DNA of 64,000 bases from JAFAGO01 sp031987605 (GTDB lineage: Bacteria; Bacteroidota; Bacteroidia; Flavobacteriales; Weeksellaceae). Below the pieces are notes generated by a model. The model had not been told where the DNA came from. It made no database searches and saw nothing but the letters and a program-made list of their open reading frames with translations. The translations under genes and the position numbers were made by a program. The stretch covers positions 29,869 to 93,868 of the forward strand of contig DALZZF010000010.1 in assembly GCA_031987605.1 (NCBI GenBank). The letters are read 5' to 3'. Positions 17,545 through 25,535 of the stretch are shown one piece after another; within the stretch, counting starts at the first letter, position 1, and the number at the start of each line of letters is the position of its first letter.

Positions 17545-17570
17545 ATTTGTCATTTCTCCGAAATCAAAAA
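17545..17570 (+). repeat. Short dispersed repeat TTGTCATTT-nnn-GAAATC, copy 2
   Basis: ATTTGTCATTTCTCCGAAAT then CAAAAA. The arms ATTTC/GAAAT enclose TCC. It lies in the gap between the convergent acyltransferase and ribokinase genes. Confidence 0.45.
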
Positions 17571-17648
17571 ATGCTTTTAATATGAAAAAATTGACGTGTT
17601 TTTTATGATGATATAAAAACTGATTATGACTGTTGCAACGATTTCAAA

Positions 17649-18548
17649 TTAAATTTTTTGCAGTGCGAAATCCTTTAGTTTTGGAAGGCTGCTTTGTGAA
17701 CCCATTTTTTCTGAAGCTTTTAAAGATACTTCATTTCCGAATTTTATACAGTCCTTTATTTCATTATGATGGCAATACGCTACCGCAAACCCGGAAGTAA
17801 ACGCATCGCCCATTCCCATTTTATGGGGATGTTCGCCATGATCGTTTCGGTAATATTTCAGTTCGGAACCATTATAAAAAATGGTGGAGTTGGTATCGCC
17901 TCGAACAAAGAGCTTGTTCGGATACTTTATCATAATTTCATCACGGGAATCTTCATGAAAAACAGTGGAAAGTTCATTACTTTTTACCACTAAAAAAGAA
18001 GCATAATCAATAATTTCCTGTGAAAGTTTTTGTGCAGGTGAGGCATAAATTCCCACTTTTTTGCCATGTTTTTTGGCTAATAAAACACAGTGTTCCACTA
18101 CATCAATCGGAATTTCCAGTTGGATCAGAATTAAATCGGCTGTATGAAAAAGTCTTTCAGCTTCATTAATATGAGATTTTTTTAATTGAAAATTCGCTGC
18201 CGGAACTACCACAATTGAATTTTCTCCGCTTGCAGAAGTTACATAAGCGGTTCCTGTAGAAGTTTCCTCGGATTCAGCAACGAAACCCACATTTACGCCT
18301 TCATCCACAAGATTCCGGAGTACCTGTTGTCCGTAAGGATCCATTCCCACACAACTGATGAAGTACACACTTGCACCGAGTCTTGCTGTTCCCACAGCCT
18401 GATTGGCACCTTTTCCTCCAAAAAAGGTCTCAATACTATTTGCCATAATAGTTTCGTTGGAATGCGGAATATGGTCGGTTTTCAGAACAAGATCAATGGA
18501 AGAGCTTCCTATTACAAGTATTTTGGGAACATCGGAACTAAGATTCAT
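17649..18548 (-). CDS. Ribokinase (PfkB family carbohydrate kinase)
   Basis: Phosphorylates a sugar such as ribose at the 5-hydroxyl, using ATP. It has 299 residues. The first PfkB signature FGGKGANQAVGTARLGA is near 43-59. The second, containing the catalytic Asp, reads GMGDAFTSGF near 248-257, where most ribokinases have GAGD. No ribose transporter or regulator is adjacent, so the true substrate is uncertain; ribokinase is the best match because of GGKGANQA. Confidence 0.83.
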   Translation of the reverse strand: MNLSSDVPKILVIGSSSIDLVLKTDHIPHSNETIMANSIETFFGGKGANQAVGTARLGASVYFISCVGMDPYGQQVLRNLVDEGVNVGFVAESEETSTGTAYVTSASGENSIVVVPAANFQLKKSHINEAERLFHTADLILIQLEIPIDVVEHCVLLAKKHGKKVGIYASPAQKLSQEIIDYASFLVVKSNELSTVFHEDSRDEIMIKYPNKLFVRGDTNSTIFYNGSELKYYRNDHGEHPHKMGMGDAFTSGFAVAYCHHNEIKDCIKFGNEVSLKASEKMGSQSSLPKLKDFALQKI

Positions 18549-18614
18549 GTTTTTTTCTCTTTTTTCAAATGTAATAAAATTTAAAAACAGAAAAAACTAA
18601 AAGTTTAACAATTA

Positions 18615-19253
18615 TCAGTTTGCGATTTCTATAAATTCTGAAACAATTTTTACAGGCTGATTTTTATCATCAAAACCAATGTAACTGGCGTAAAATCCTT
18701 CTCCATATCCGGTTTCAAAAGCGAGAATGGTGCCGGGAAAATCATCGTTGGGTTTCAGGAAAGCAAATTGGTCAATCGCACCGTTTTGATCGAAAAAGTG
18801 CTCATGGAAAAACTCCTCATAAATTCCCATAAAATCGTCGGCTTTACGGCGAAAAAGTTTCTGTTCCAAAAGATTCAGCTGTTCCTGAGTTGAAACATCC
18901 ATAAAGCATCCCATTCCGCTTTCCACAGGATAACCGAAGATTTCATCTTTACTCAAATCTTTCAGGTTCTGTCCTTTTGTTGTGCCCATTTTCCAATTCA
19001 CAACCGGGGTTTCTGCAAATACAATTTCCACATAAGCTATACAGTTGCTCTCTCTTTCTTTATGAACAAAAACCGGAAAAGTTCCTTTTGGAAACGGCGT
19101 TTCAAAAGGCTGCATATCATTGGTAATTAAAGGGTCACAAGCCACAATTTTTCCCGTAGGCAAATAGATTTTTCCCACTTCAAAACTTTCTACAAGCGGA
19201 TGCTCTACAAAATTTTTGCTGAAAAGTTTTTGTATGTTTTCGAGGTGCTGCAT
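18615..19253 (-). CDS. DUF4241 domain protein
   Basis: Protein of 212 residues matching DUF4241 in layout: KIYLPTGKIVACDPL near 28, VESGMGCFMD near 98 and a C-terminal FETGYGEGFYASYIGFDDKNQP. The function is unknown. Genomic contexts for the family include toxin-immunity-like settings, but no toxin gene is adjacent here. There is no signal peptide. ATG 19253 is preferred over a TTG three codons earlier. The gene starts only 16 bp after the stop codon of the GIY-YIG gene, whose flanking repeat lies where a promoter would be expected. Confidence 0.75.
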   Translation of the reverse strand: MQHLENIQKLFSKNFVEHPLVESFEVGKIYLPTGKIVACDPLITNDMQPFETPFPKGTFPVFVHKERESNCIAYVEIVFAETPVVNWKMGTTKGQNLKDLSKDEIFGYPVESGMGCFMDVSTQEQLNLLEQKLFRRKADDFMGIYEEFFHEHFFDQNGAIDQFAFLKPNDDFPGTILAFETGYGEGFYASYIGFDDKNQPVKIVSEFIEIAN

Positions 19254-19268
19254 ATCGGGCAAAATTTT

Positions 19269-19628
19269 TCATGGTTTGTCGGGCTGAGCGGAGTCGAAGC
19301 CTTCTTGTAATTTGTCTTTTTCTTTGTTGGAAAAATGAGTGTGATTCCTACAAACCGCAAGTTCTTTTAGCTTTTCCCAGTTATTGCTGATGATGGCTTC
19401 TTTTTTCTTCCTGCTCCAGCCTTGAATTTGTTTTTTTAATGAATGGGCTTGTTCAATATTGTCAAATTCATTTAGGAAAAGCAATTGAACAGGTCTTCTT
19501 TTATAGGTATAATTTTCCGGATAATGTCCTGATTGATGTTGGCTTAAACGAATTTCAATATCAGTTGTAACTCCTGTGTAATAGGAATTGTCCGAACATT
19601 TCAGTATGTAAACATAATATTTTTTCAT
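19269..19628 (-). CDS. GIY-YIG endonuclease domain protein
   Basis: Single-domain nuclease of 119 residues. The catalytic strand pair is YVYILKC (residues 5-11) with YYTGVT (17-22), then Arg27 in EIRLSQH and KKQIQGWSRKKKEALI-like sequence near 65-80. This is the UPF0213/YhbQ-like subgroup. The last 11 residues (EGFDSAQPDKP) are not part of the fold and come from the flanking repeat. It could act on branched or repeat-bearing DNA, but no activity can be assigned. Confidence 0.85.
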   Translation of the reverse strand: MKKYYVYILKCSDNSYYTGVTTDIEIRLSQHQSGHYPENYTYKRRPVQLLFLNEFDNIEQAHSLKKQIQGWSRKKKEAIISNNWEKLKELAVCRNHTHFSNKEKDKLQEGFDSAQPDKP

Positions 19629-19668
19629 TTTTCATCCAATAGGCTTCGACTCCGCTCAGCCTGACAAA
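19275..19668. mobile_element. GIY-YIG mini-element bounded by 28-bp inverted repeats
   Basis: The left repeat (19275-19302) and right repeat (19641-19668) are inverted copies matching at 27 of 28 positions, with core GGCTGAGCGGAGTCGAAGCC. They bracket a GIY-YIG nuclease gene. The left repeat lies inside the 3' end of that gene and encodes its GFDSAQPDKP tail. The right repeat sits 13 bp before the start codon. One gene plus inverted ends suggests a mobile or formerly mobile unit of about 394 bp. No target duplication was identified. Confidence 0.65.
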
Positions 19669-19733
19669 TCTACCAAAATTCAGTTGACAACGAAACAAAT
19701 CAGGAAGAAGCCTTTTCAGATAAAAAAAATGAA

Positions 19734-22349
19734 TTACAATGTTTTCAGTTTTTCCTCCAGAATTGCAATTTTATCCTGCGCATCTTTTTGTTTCTTTCTT
19801 TCCGTTTCTACGACATTAGCAGGAGCTCCGGCAACGAATTTTTCGTTGGAAAGTTTCTTTTCAACGGAGATTAAAAATCCTTTCAGATATTTGATTTCTT
19901 CTTCAGTTTTGGCTTTTTCTTCTTCCAAATCCAGATTTTCAGAAAGCGGAAGAGAAACTTCTGTTGAACCTACTAAAAAGGTGAAGCTTGGTTTATCGGT
20001 TTTTTCACCAAAATGAATTTCGGAAACGTTTGCCAGTTTTTTAATTACGGCTTCGTTTTCAAAAATGGTTGCGTTGGTAAACAATTCGGTTTCTTCTCTT
20101 GGCGAAATTCCTTTGGACTGGCGATAATTTCGAACTCCGGAAATCAATTCTTTTGAAAAATCAAAGGCGTTCAAAATTTTTGAATCAAAAGGATCTGCGG
20201 ATTTTTGCTGTGCAATAATCAGTGCTTCTTCAGTGGTTCTCGGTGAAATCTCCTGATATAATTCTTCACTTAAAAACGGCATAAATGGATGGAGCAACTT
20301 CATCAGTTCTTCAAAATAGGCAATTGTGGCATCATATACTTCCTGTGAAATTCCTTCACCATAACTCGGTTTGATGGCTTCCAGATACCAGGAACAAAAA
20401 TCGTCCCAAATTAGTTTATAAATCAAATGCAGCGCATCCGAAATTCTGAATTTTTCAAACTGATCGTTGATTTCTGCAACCGTTTTATTCAGTTGGTTTC
20501 CAAACCATTCTATTGTTTGTTTTTCGGCGTTTCCGGCAGGTTTTTCAATTTTTTCCCAACCTTGAATTAATCGGAATGCGTTCCAGATTTTTGTAGCAAA
20601 ATTTCTCCCCTGAATCATTAAATCTTCATCGAAAAGCAAATCGTTTCCTGCTGCAGAACTCAATAAAATTCCTACGCGAACGGAATCGGCACCGTATTTT
20701 TCAATCAATTCCAATGGATCTGGTGAATTTCCGAGGGATTTGGACATTTTGCGTCTTTGCTTATCGCGTACAATTCCAGTGAAATACACATTTTTAAACG
20801 GAACTTCTTTGCGGTATTCCAGACCTGCCATAATCATTCTAGCTACCCAGAAGAAAATAATATCCGGACCGGTGACTAAATCCGAAGTCGGGTAATAATA
20901 ATTGATGTCTCTATTTTCAGGATCTAAAAGTCCGTCAAAAACCGATATTGGCCACAGCCATGAAGAAAACCACGTGTCAAGAGCATCTTCGTCCTGCTTT
21001 AAGTCAGAAGTTTGAAGTTGGGTGTTTGAAGATTTTTGTTTTGCAAGTTCTAGTGCTTCATCAATATTTTCTGCTACTACGAAATCATTTTCTCCACTTC
21101 CGTAATAATACGCAGGGATTTGCTGTCCCCACCACAACTGGCGGGAAATATTCCAGTCGCGGATGTTTTCCATCCAATATTTATAAGTGTTTTTGAATTT
21201 TTCCGGATGAAATTTAATTTCATCATTCATCACCACATCCAAAGCCGGTTTTGCAATGTCTGCCATTTTCAGGAACCATTGCTGTGAAATTTTAGGCTCG
21301 ATTACAGCACCTGTTCTTTCGGAAGTTCCTACTTTATTTACATAATCTTCGGCTTTTAAAAGAAGGCCTTTCTCCTCGAGTTCTTTAGCGATGAGTTTTC
21401 TTACTTCAAAACGGTTTTTATTGTTGTAGTGAAGTCCGTGTTCGTTTAAATTTCCGTCATCATCCAAGGAATCAATCATCGGAAGATTGTGTCTTTGTCC
21501 GATTTCATAATCGTTGGTATCGTGAGCGGGCGTAATTTTTAATGCTCCGGTTCCGAATTCAATGTCTACATAATCATCTTCAATAATAGGAATCGCTCGA
21601 TCTGCAATCGGAATAATTACTTTTTTGCCTTTTAAATGTTGATAGCGTTCATCATTAGGATTTACACAAACGGCGGTGTCACCGAAAATGGTTTCAGGAC
21701 GTGTGGTGGCAACGGTTAGGAAATCTTCGGTTCCTTCAATTTTATATTTTAGGAAATACAGTTTTCCGTTTTGCTCTTTGAAAATGACTTCTTCGTCCGA
21801 AATATTGGTTTTGGCTTCGGGATCCCAGTTTACCATTCTATAGCCACGATAAATCAATCCTTTGTTGAATAAATCCACAAAAGATTTAATGACCTGTGCA
21901 GAAAGTTTCGGCTCCATCGTGAAGCGTGTGCGTTCCCAATCGCATGAAGCACCCAGTTTTTTCAGCTGTTCCAAAATGGTTCCGCCATATTTGTCGGTCC
22001 ATTCCCAGGCGTGTTTTAAAAATTCTTCACGCGTAATGTCGGATTTGTTGATGCCCTCAGATTTTAATTTTGCCACAACTTTCGCTTCCGTTGCAATTGA
22101 AGCGTGATCTGTTCCGGGAACCCAGCAGGCATTGAAGCCTTTCATTCTTGCTCTTCGTACCAAAACATCCTGAATGGTGTTGTTCAGCATGTGCCCCATG
22201 TGTAAAATCCCGGTTACATTTGGTGGGGGAATAACAATGGTGTAGGGTGGTTTATCGTTGGGTTCTGAATGAAAATACCGGTTTTCCATCCAGTAATTGT
22301 ACCATTTTTGCTCGGTTTCGTTCGGATTATATTTTTCTGAAATGGGCAT
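19734..22349 (-). CDS. valS: Valine--tRNA ligase
   Basis: Charges tRNA-Val. It has 871 residues, the normal size for bacterial ValRS. The class I HIGH motif appears as HMGH at 50-53 within PPPNVTGILHMGHMLN, and KMSKS lies near residue 533. CP1 editing domain motifs (TTRPETIFGDTAVCVNP) are present near 218-234. The C-terminus is a coiled coil (about 805-871) of the kind that grips the tRNA. A TATTTTTG box 29 nt upstream provides the promoter. No T-box leader is visible. Confidence 0.97.
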   Translation of the reverse strand: MPISEKYNPNETEQKWYNYWMENRYFHSEPNDKPPYTIVIPPPNVTGILHMGHMLNNTIQDVLVRRARMKGFNACWVPGTDHASIATEAKVVAKLKSEGINKSDITREEFLKHAWEWTDKYGGTILEQLKKLGASCDWERTRFTMEPKLSAQVIKSFVDLFNKGLIYRGYRMVNWDPEAKTNISDEEVIFKEQNGKLYFLKYKIEGTEDFLTVATTRPETIFGDTAVCVNPNDERYQHLKGKKVIIPIADRAIPIIEDDYVDIEFGTGALKITPAHDTNDYEIGQRHNLPMIDSLDDDGNLNEHGLHYNNKNRFEVRKLIAKELEEKGLLLKAEDYVNKVGTSERTGAVIEPKISQQWFLKMADIAKPALDVVMNDEIKFHPEKFKNTYKYWMENIRDWNISRQLWWGQQIPAYYYGSGENDFVVAENIDEALELAKQKSSNTQLQTSDLKQDEDALDTWFSSWLWPISVFDGLLDPENRDINYYYPTSDLVTGPDIIFFWVARMIMAGLEYRKEVPFKNVYFTGIVRDKQRRKMSKSLGNSPDPLELIEKYGADSVRVGILLSSAAGNDLLFDEDLMIQGRNFATKIWNAFRLIQGWEKIEKPAGNAEKQTIEWFGNQLNKTVAEINDQFEKFRISDALHLIYKLIWDDFCSWYLEAIKPSYGEGISQEVYDATIAYFEELMKLLHPFMPFLSEELYQEISPRTTEEALIIAQQKSADPFDSKILNAFDFSKELISGVRNYRQSKGISPREETELFTNATIFENEAVIKKLANVSEIHFGEKTDKPSFTFLVGSTEVSLPLSENLDLEEEKAKTEEEIKYLKGFLISVEKKLSNEKFVAGAPANVVETERKKQKDAQDKIAILEEKLKTL

Positions 22350-22377
22350 AAAATTATAGAGTTTGGCTTACAATTTG

Positions 22378-22385
22378 CAAAAATA
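22378..22385 (-). promoter_or_regulatory. -7 box of valS
   Basis: TATTTTTG on the minus strand, giving a leader of about 24 nt before the ATG at 22349. Confidence 0.5.
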
Positions 22386-22426
22386 GGTAAAGAAAAAAAA
22401 CTTTTAGTACGAATTAAAATTATTTT

Positions 22427-22434
22427 TAACTTTG
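22427..22434 (+). promoter_or_regulatory. -7 box of the DUF1573 gene
   Basis: TAACTTTG 38 nt before the ATG at 22472. It is divergent from the valS promoter about 40 bp away. Confidence 0.5.
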
Positions 22435-22471
22435 TGTCTTATTAAATGTTCAATCATAAAGAATTAAGGAT

Positions 22472-22927
22472 ATGAAAAATTTACTAGCAGGGATTGCATT
22501 GGTCGGAATGACTGCATTTGCAACTGCACAAACCATTACTTTTGACAAAACCACCTTTGATTACGGAACGGTAAAAAACGGTGCGAACGGAGAACGTTCT
22601 TTTAAAGTAACCAATACAGGGGATAAACCATTGATTATTTCCAAAGTTCAGGCATCTTGCGGATGTACAACTCCTAAATTTTCTCAGGATCCGATTTTGC
22701 CTGGAAAAAGTGCAGAAATCCAGGTGGGATATAACACAAAAATTGGCGGGCCTTTCCAGAAATTAATTGAAGTCTATTCCAATGATCCTGCAAACAGCAG
22801 ATCGGTAATTTACATCAAAGGGAAAGTTGATGCTGCTGACGGTGCTGCACAAGCTGAGAAATCAAAAGCAGAGATCTTAAAAGAAAGAGCTGCGGGTACG
22901 GCTAAAGTAGCAGACAAGAAAATGTAA
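22472..22927 (+). CDS. DUF1573 exported protein
   Basis: Small secreted or periplasmic protein of 151 residues. MKNLLAGIALVGMTAFATAQ is the signal peptide. The mature part is an Ig-like DUF1573 domain with the hallmark FDYGTVKNGANGERSFKVTNTGDKPLIISKVQASCGCTTP, including the conserved CGC pair near 72-74. A charged Lys/Glu/Ala-rich tail follows from about 130. The role is unknown, but such proteins are abundant in Bacteroidota envelopes. It is transcribed alone, between its own promoter and terminator. Confidence 0.88.
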   Translation: MKNLLAGIALVGMTAFATAQTITFDKTTFDYGTVKNGANGERSFKVTNTGDKPLIISKVQASCGCTTPKFSQDPILPGKSAEIQVGYNTKIGGPFQKLIEVYSNDPANSRSVIYIKGKVDAADGAAQAEKSKAEILKERAAGTAKVADKKM

Positions 22928-22948
22928 AATTTCTATTTTATTGAAAGT

Positions 22949-22977
22949 ACCGCTTCCAAACTGAAGCGGTTTTTTTA
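22949..22977 (+). terminator. Rho-independent terminator after the DUF1573 gene
   Basis: An 8-bp perfect stem ACCGCTTC/GAAGCGGT with loop CAAACT is followed by TTTTTTATTTTTTT. Confidence 0.85.
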
Positions 22978-23062
22978 TTTTTTTGAGGTCTTTGCAAAAT
23001 TCCATAATCTTTGAAATATGAAATTATCAGGTGACCTCTATTTATTTTTAAACAAAAAAACA

Positions 23063-23932
23063 ATGGATTTAGATTTTAGTGATGATTTTAAAGTGTCGGG
23101 TAAGTTCTCGATGGCAAAAGCGTCAACTACCTATAATGGGAAACTGACAAAAGAGGAAGGATTGCAGATTCTGCAGCAGGAAAAAGATAAACTTCGGGAA
23201 TTGCAGGAATTGTTATATGCGGACGGAAGCCAGTCTTTATTGATTGTGCTTCAGGCAATGGATGCAGCAGGGAAGGATTCTTTGGTAGAGCATGTTTTCG
23301 GAGGTGTAAATCCGCAAGGCTGTGAAGTGCACAGTTTTAAATCACCAAGTTCAAAAGAATATTCCCATGATTTTTTGTGGAGACATGCGGTTGCCGTTCC
23401 GGAAAAAGGTAAGATCGGAATTTTCAACAGAAGTCATTATGAAAGCGTATTGGTGTGTAAAGTACATCCCGAATACAATTTGAATGAGAAAGTATGGAAA
23501 GAGGTAAAAGATTTCGATAAAGATTTCTGGGAAAACCGCTACGAATCCATCCGTAATTTTGAAAAACACCTGTCTCAGAACGGAACCAAAATCATTAAAA
23601 TATTTCTGAATGTTTCCAAAGAAGAACAAAAACAACGCTTTTTGGACAGACTGAATGAACCCGAAAAAAACTGGAAGTTCTCCGAAGGCGATATTGCCGA
23701 ACGCAAGCTCTGGAAAGAATATATGGATGCCTACGAAGTTGCGATTAATGAAACTTCACGGGATTATGCACCTTGGTTTGTGGTTCCGGCAGATAAAAAA
23801 TGGTTTGCACGGGTGTCTGCCATTCAGATTATTATTGATGTTCTGGAGAAAATGAATTTGAAATATCCACAATTGTCCAAAGAAGAACTTTCCAAATTTG
23901 ATACCTATAAAAAGGAACTGGATCAGGAATAA
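23063..23932 (+). CDS. Polyphosphate kinase 2 family protein
   Basis: Transfers phosphate between polyphosphate and nucleotides. It has 289 residues. The Walker A-like motif is AMDAAGKDS, followed by LNPQG-type VNPQGCEVHSFK, then the Walker B segment FNRSHYESVLV and a lid with RFLDRLNEPEKNWKFSEGD. These are the class III PPK2 blocks, similar to the Cytophaga hutchinsonii enzyme. Start choice: ATG 23018 lies only 4 nt after a -7-like TAATCTTTG and would be leaderless. ATG 23063 follows an A-rich stretch and is used here, but the 304-residue form is possible. The gene ends 2 bp from the 3' end of rnpB on the other strand. Confidence 0.87.
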   Translation: MDLDFSDDFKVSGKFSMAKASTTYNGKLTKEEGLQILQQEKDKLRELQELLYADGSQSLLIVLQAMDAAGKDSLVEHVFGGVNPQGCEVHSFKSPSSKEYSHDFLWRHAVAVPEKGKIGIFNRSHYESVLVCKVHPEYNLNEKVWKEVKDFDKDFWENRYESIRNFEKHLSQNGTKIIKIFLNVSKEEQKQRFLDRLNEPEKNWKFSEGDIAERKLWKEYMDAYEVAINETSRDYAPWFVVPADKKWFARVSAIQIIIDVLEKMNLKYPQLSKEELSKFDTYKKELDQE

Positions 23933-23934
23933 AA

Positions 23935-24262
23935 CCACGAGAAATTCTGTAAGCCGGATTCTGTAACCGCCCGAAAGCGGCTGTCTGTTATTTATCTGCA
24001 TGCTGCATTGCTGCAGCATTTTAGCTGATTACCCCTCGGTTTTCAGGACGGGCAGCCCCTATTTTGGTTTCCCAAAAGAACCGATATACTTACCATTGCT
24101 CCGCATAGAGTTTACCGATTTCACTACAGCCGAACTGTACTTGCTTTCTGTTGCACTGGTCATCACCTCGCGGTGTAAGGATGTTATCCTTTATGCTGCC
24201 CTGTGGAGTCCGGACTTTCCTACCGTGCAGAAATGCACGATCAACAGACCGAATTTCTCGTG
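23935..24262 (-). ncRNA. rnpB: RNase P RNA (bacterial type A)
   Basis: The catalytic RNA of RNase P, which matures tRNA 5' ends. On the minus strand the conserved GGAAAGTCCGGACTCCACAG, the AGTGAAA...GGTAAACTC stretch, the ACAGAAA core and the closing ATCCGGCTTACAGA all occur in order. The ends pair as helix P1 (CCACGAGAAATTC near 24251-24263 with GAATTTCTCGTGG at 23935-23947, 13 bp). The length is about 328 nt. Four T residues follow the 3' end. It is preceded by an exact -7 box. The 3' end abuts the ppk2 stop codon. Confidence 0.95.
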
Positions 24263-24267
24263 GAGTG

Positions 24268-24275
24268 CAAAGATA
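24268..24275 (-). promoter_or_regulatory. -7 box of rnpB
   Basis: TATCTTTG on the minus strand, 5 nt before the inferred 5' end of the RNA, so the box position agrees with a start at about 24262. Confidence 0.65.
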
Positions 24276-24612
24276 GGAAAAAGTGCGAAGGGTTTGCGAT
24301 ATGGAATCTGAGAATAATTGAATGAGTTAATTGATAAAAATGCTTATATAGCTCAATTGAAAATAGAATATTGTGAAAAATCAGTATTTTAAAATCTTAA
24401 TAAATAGAAGATATACCTTCGAAAAGGAGTGGTATTTTCTCTTCGAATATATTACTTTGTCAATGGATTGAATAAGCCCTATACTGTGCGTTTTTGCACA
24501 GGGGGGAAAAGTGCTTAATGTTGTTTTTTAGTGGGTTATCTGTTTATTATAGAAGGTTTCAGATGGGTGTAAAAGTATTTTTCTTATAGTAGGAGTATCT
24601 ATAAATAATTCC
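24276..24612. other. Non-coding gap between rnpB and the polysaccharide locus
   Basis: There is no credible gene. It holds a small hairpin CTGTGC-GTTTTT-GCACAG near 24482-24499 followed by GGGG and AAAA. It also has a degenerate ATCTGTTTATTATAGAAGG near 24538 that resembles the tail of the triloop repeats at 8688 and 44038. The rest is AT-rich and unremarkable. Confidence 0.5.
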
Positions 24613-24620
24613 TATATTTG
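24613..24620 (+). promoter_or_regulatory. -7 box at the head of the polysaccharide locus
   Basis: TATATTTG 29 nt before the ATG at 24649, a leader of about 20-25 nt. It is the only clear promoter before the long run of genes to 34.8 kb. Confidence 0.5.
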
Positions 24621-24648
24621 CATTCTTATCGAGTTTTAATTTTAAAAA

Positions 24649-25452
24649 ATGAAATTATACCCATTATCCGTAGTCGTTGCGATGATTTCTATAATAATTT
24701 TGAGTTCATGTAAGAGCAAAGCGAATTTAGATTACATGGAAAATATAGAAAATGTGGCATTGCAGGCTTCAGAAAATAGTTCTTCATTTACCATTCAGCC
24801 AGGCGATCAACTCAGTATCTCTATTTCGGCAAAAGATATGGATGTCGTAAAACCTTTTAATCAAAATTATTCCTCTACTGAAACATCTCAATATAGTATA
24901 GGTAATACTAATTTGCCGATGCAGCAAAAATTATCTTCAGAGCCTGTATATCTTGTCGACAGTCAGGGAAATTTTGATTTTCCCAAATTAGGAATTATCA
25001 ATACAACAGGTAAAACAATTGAGCAGCTAAAAAAAGATCTTAAGAACCAGCTTTCCCGTTATATAATAGATCCGGGAGTAAATATAAAAACTACGAATTT
25101 TAAAGTAACGGTATTAGGAGAGGTGAATAAACCGGGGCAGTTTTGGATGCAAGATGGACAATCAGGTACGGTACTGTCGGTACTTGGTTTAGCGGGTGAT
25201 CTCACGATTTACGGAAAACGAGATAATATACTTATTGTAAGAAATAACAATGGTGTTACCGAGAAAGCATATATAAATATATCCGATGCTAGTTTTATTA
25301 ATTCACCTTATTACTATGTAAAGCAGAATGATGTAATTTATGTTTCTCCAAATGAGGCTAGAAAGACCTCCGCATCATTTGGCCCTCAAACAAGTGTGTG
25401 GATATCTGTTGCATCTGTGGTCGTAGGATTAATTGCAATTTTTATCCGCTAA
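24649..25452 (+). CDS. Polysaccharide export outer-membrane lipoprotein (Wza-like)
   Basis: Forms the outer-membrane exit channel for capsule or exopolysaccharide. It has 267 residues. The lipoprotein signal ends LSSC with Cys21 as lipidation site. A Poly_export domain follows (IQPGDQLSISISAKD near 49, then VYLVDSQGNFDFPKLG), and then an SLBB domain (VTVLGEVNKPGQFWMQDG). The last 20 residues are hydrophobic (VWISVASVVVGLIAIFI), which in Bacteroidota homologues is predicted to span a membrane. It is followed by the Wzc-like kinase gene after 83 bp, the usual pairing. Confidence 0.92.
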   Translation: MKLYPLSVVVAMISIIILSSCKSKANLDYMENIENVALQASENSSSFTIQPGDQLSISISAKDMDVVKPFNQNYSSTETSQYSIGNTNLPMQQKLSSEPVYLVDSQGNFDFPKLGIINTTGKTIEQLKKDLKNQLSRYIIDPGVNIKTTNFKVTVLGEVNKPGQFWMQDGQSGTVLSVLGLAGDLTIYGKRDNILIVRNNNGVTEKAYINISDASFINSPYYYVKQNDVIYVSPNEARKTSASFGPQTSVWISVASVVVGLIAIFIR

Positions 25453-25535
25453 TTCTTTTTTTTATCGTTTCAGTATTTTGAGACGTGGTTTTCAATCCTA
25501 TAATTTTCCGATTTATTAAATATTAGTTTTTCATA

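Noticed and set aside
18615..19628. DUF4241 plus GIY-YIG as a toxin-antitoxin or anti-phage module
   Set aside because: The GIY-YIG gene has its own inverted repeats and looks like an insertion next to DUF4241, so adjacency is better explained by mobility.
24000..24311. Plus-strand open frame of 103 codons
   Set aside because: It lies antisense to RNase P RNA, whose conserved sequences and P1 helix are unmistakable; the frame is a by-product.
24482..24499. CTGTGC/GCACAG hairpin upstream of the polysaccharide operon as a riboswitch or JUMPstart-like element
   Set aside because: Only a 6-bp stem, no ops-like sequence, and it lies upstream of the likely promoter at 24613, so it would not be in the transcript.
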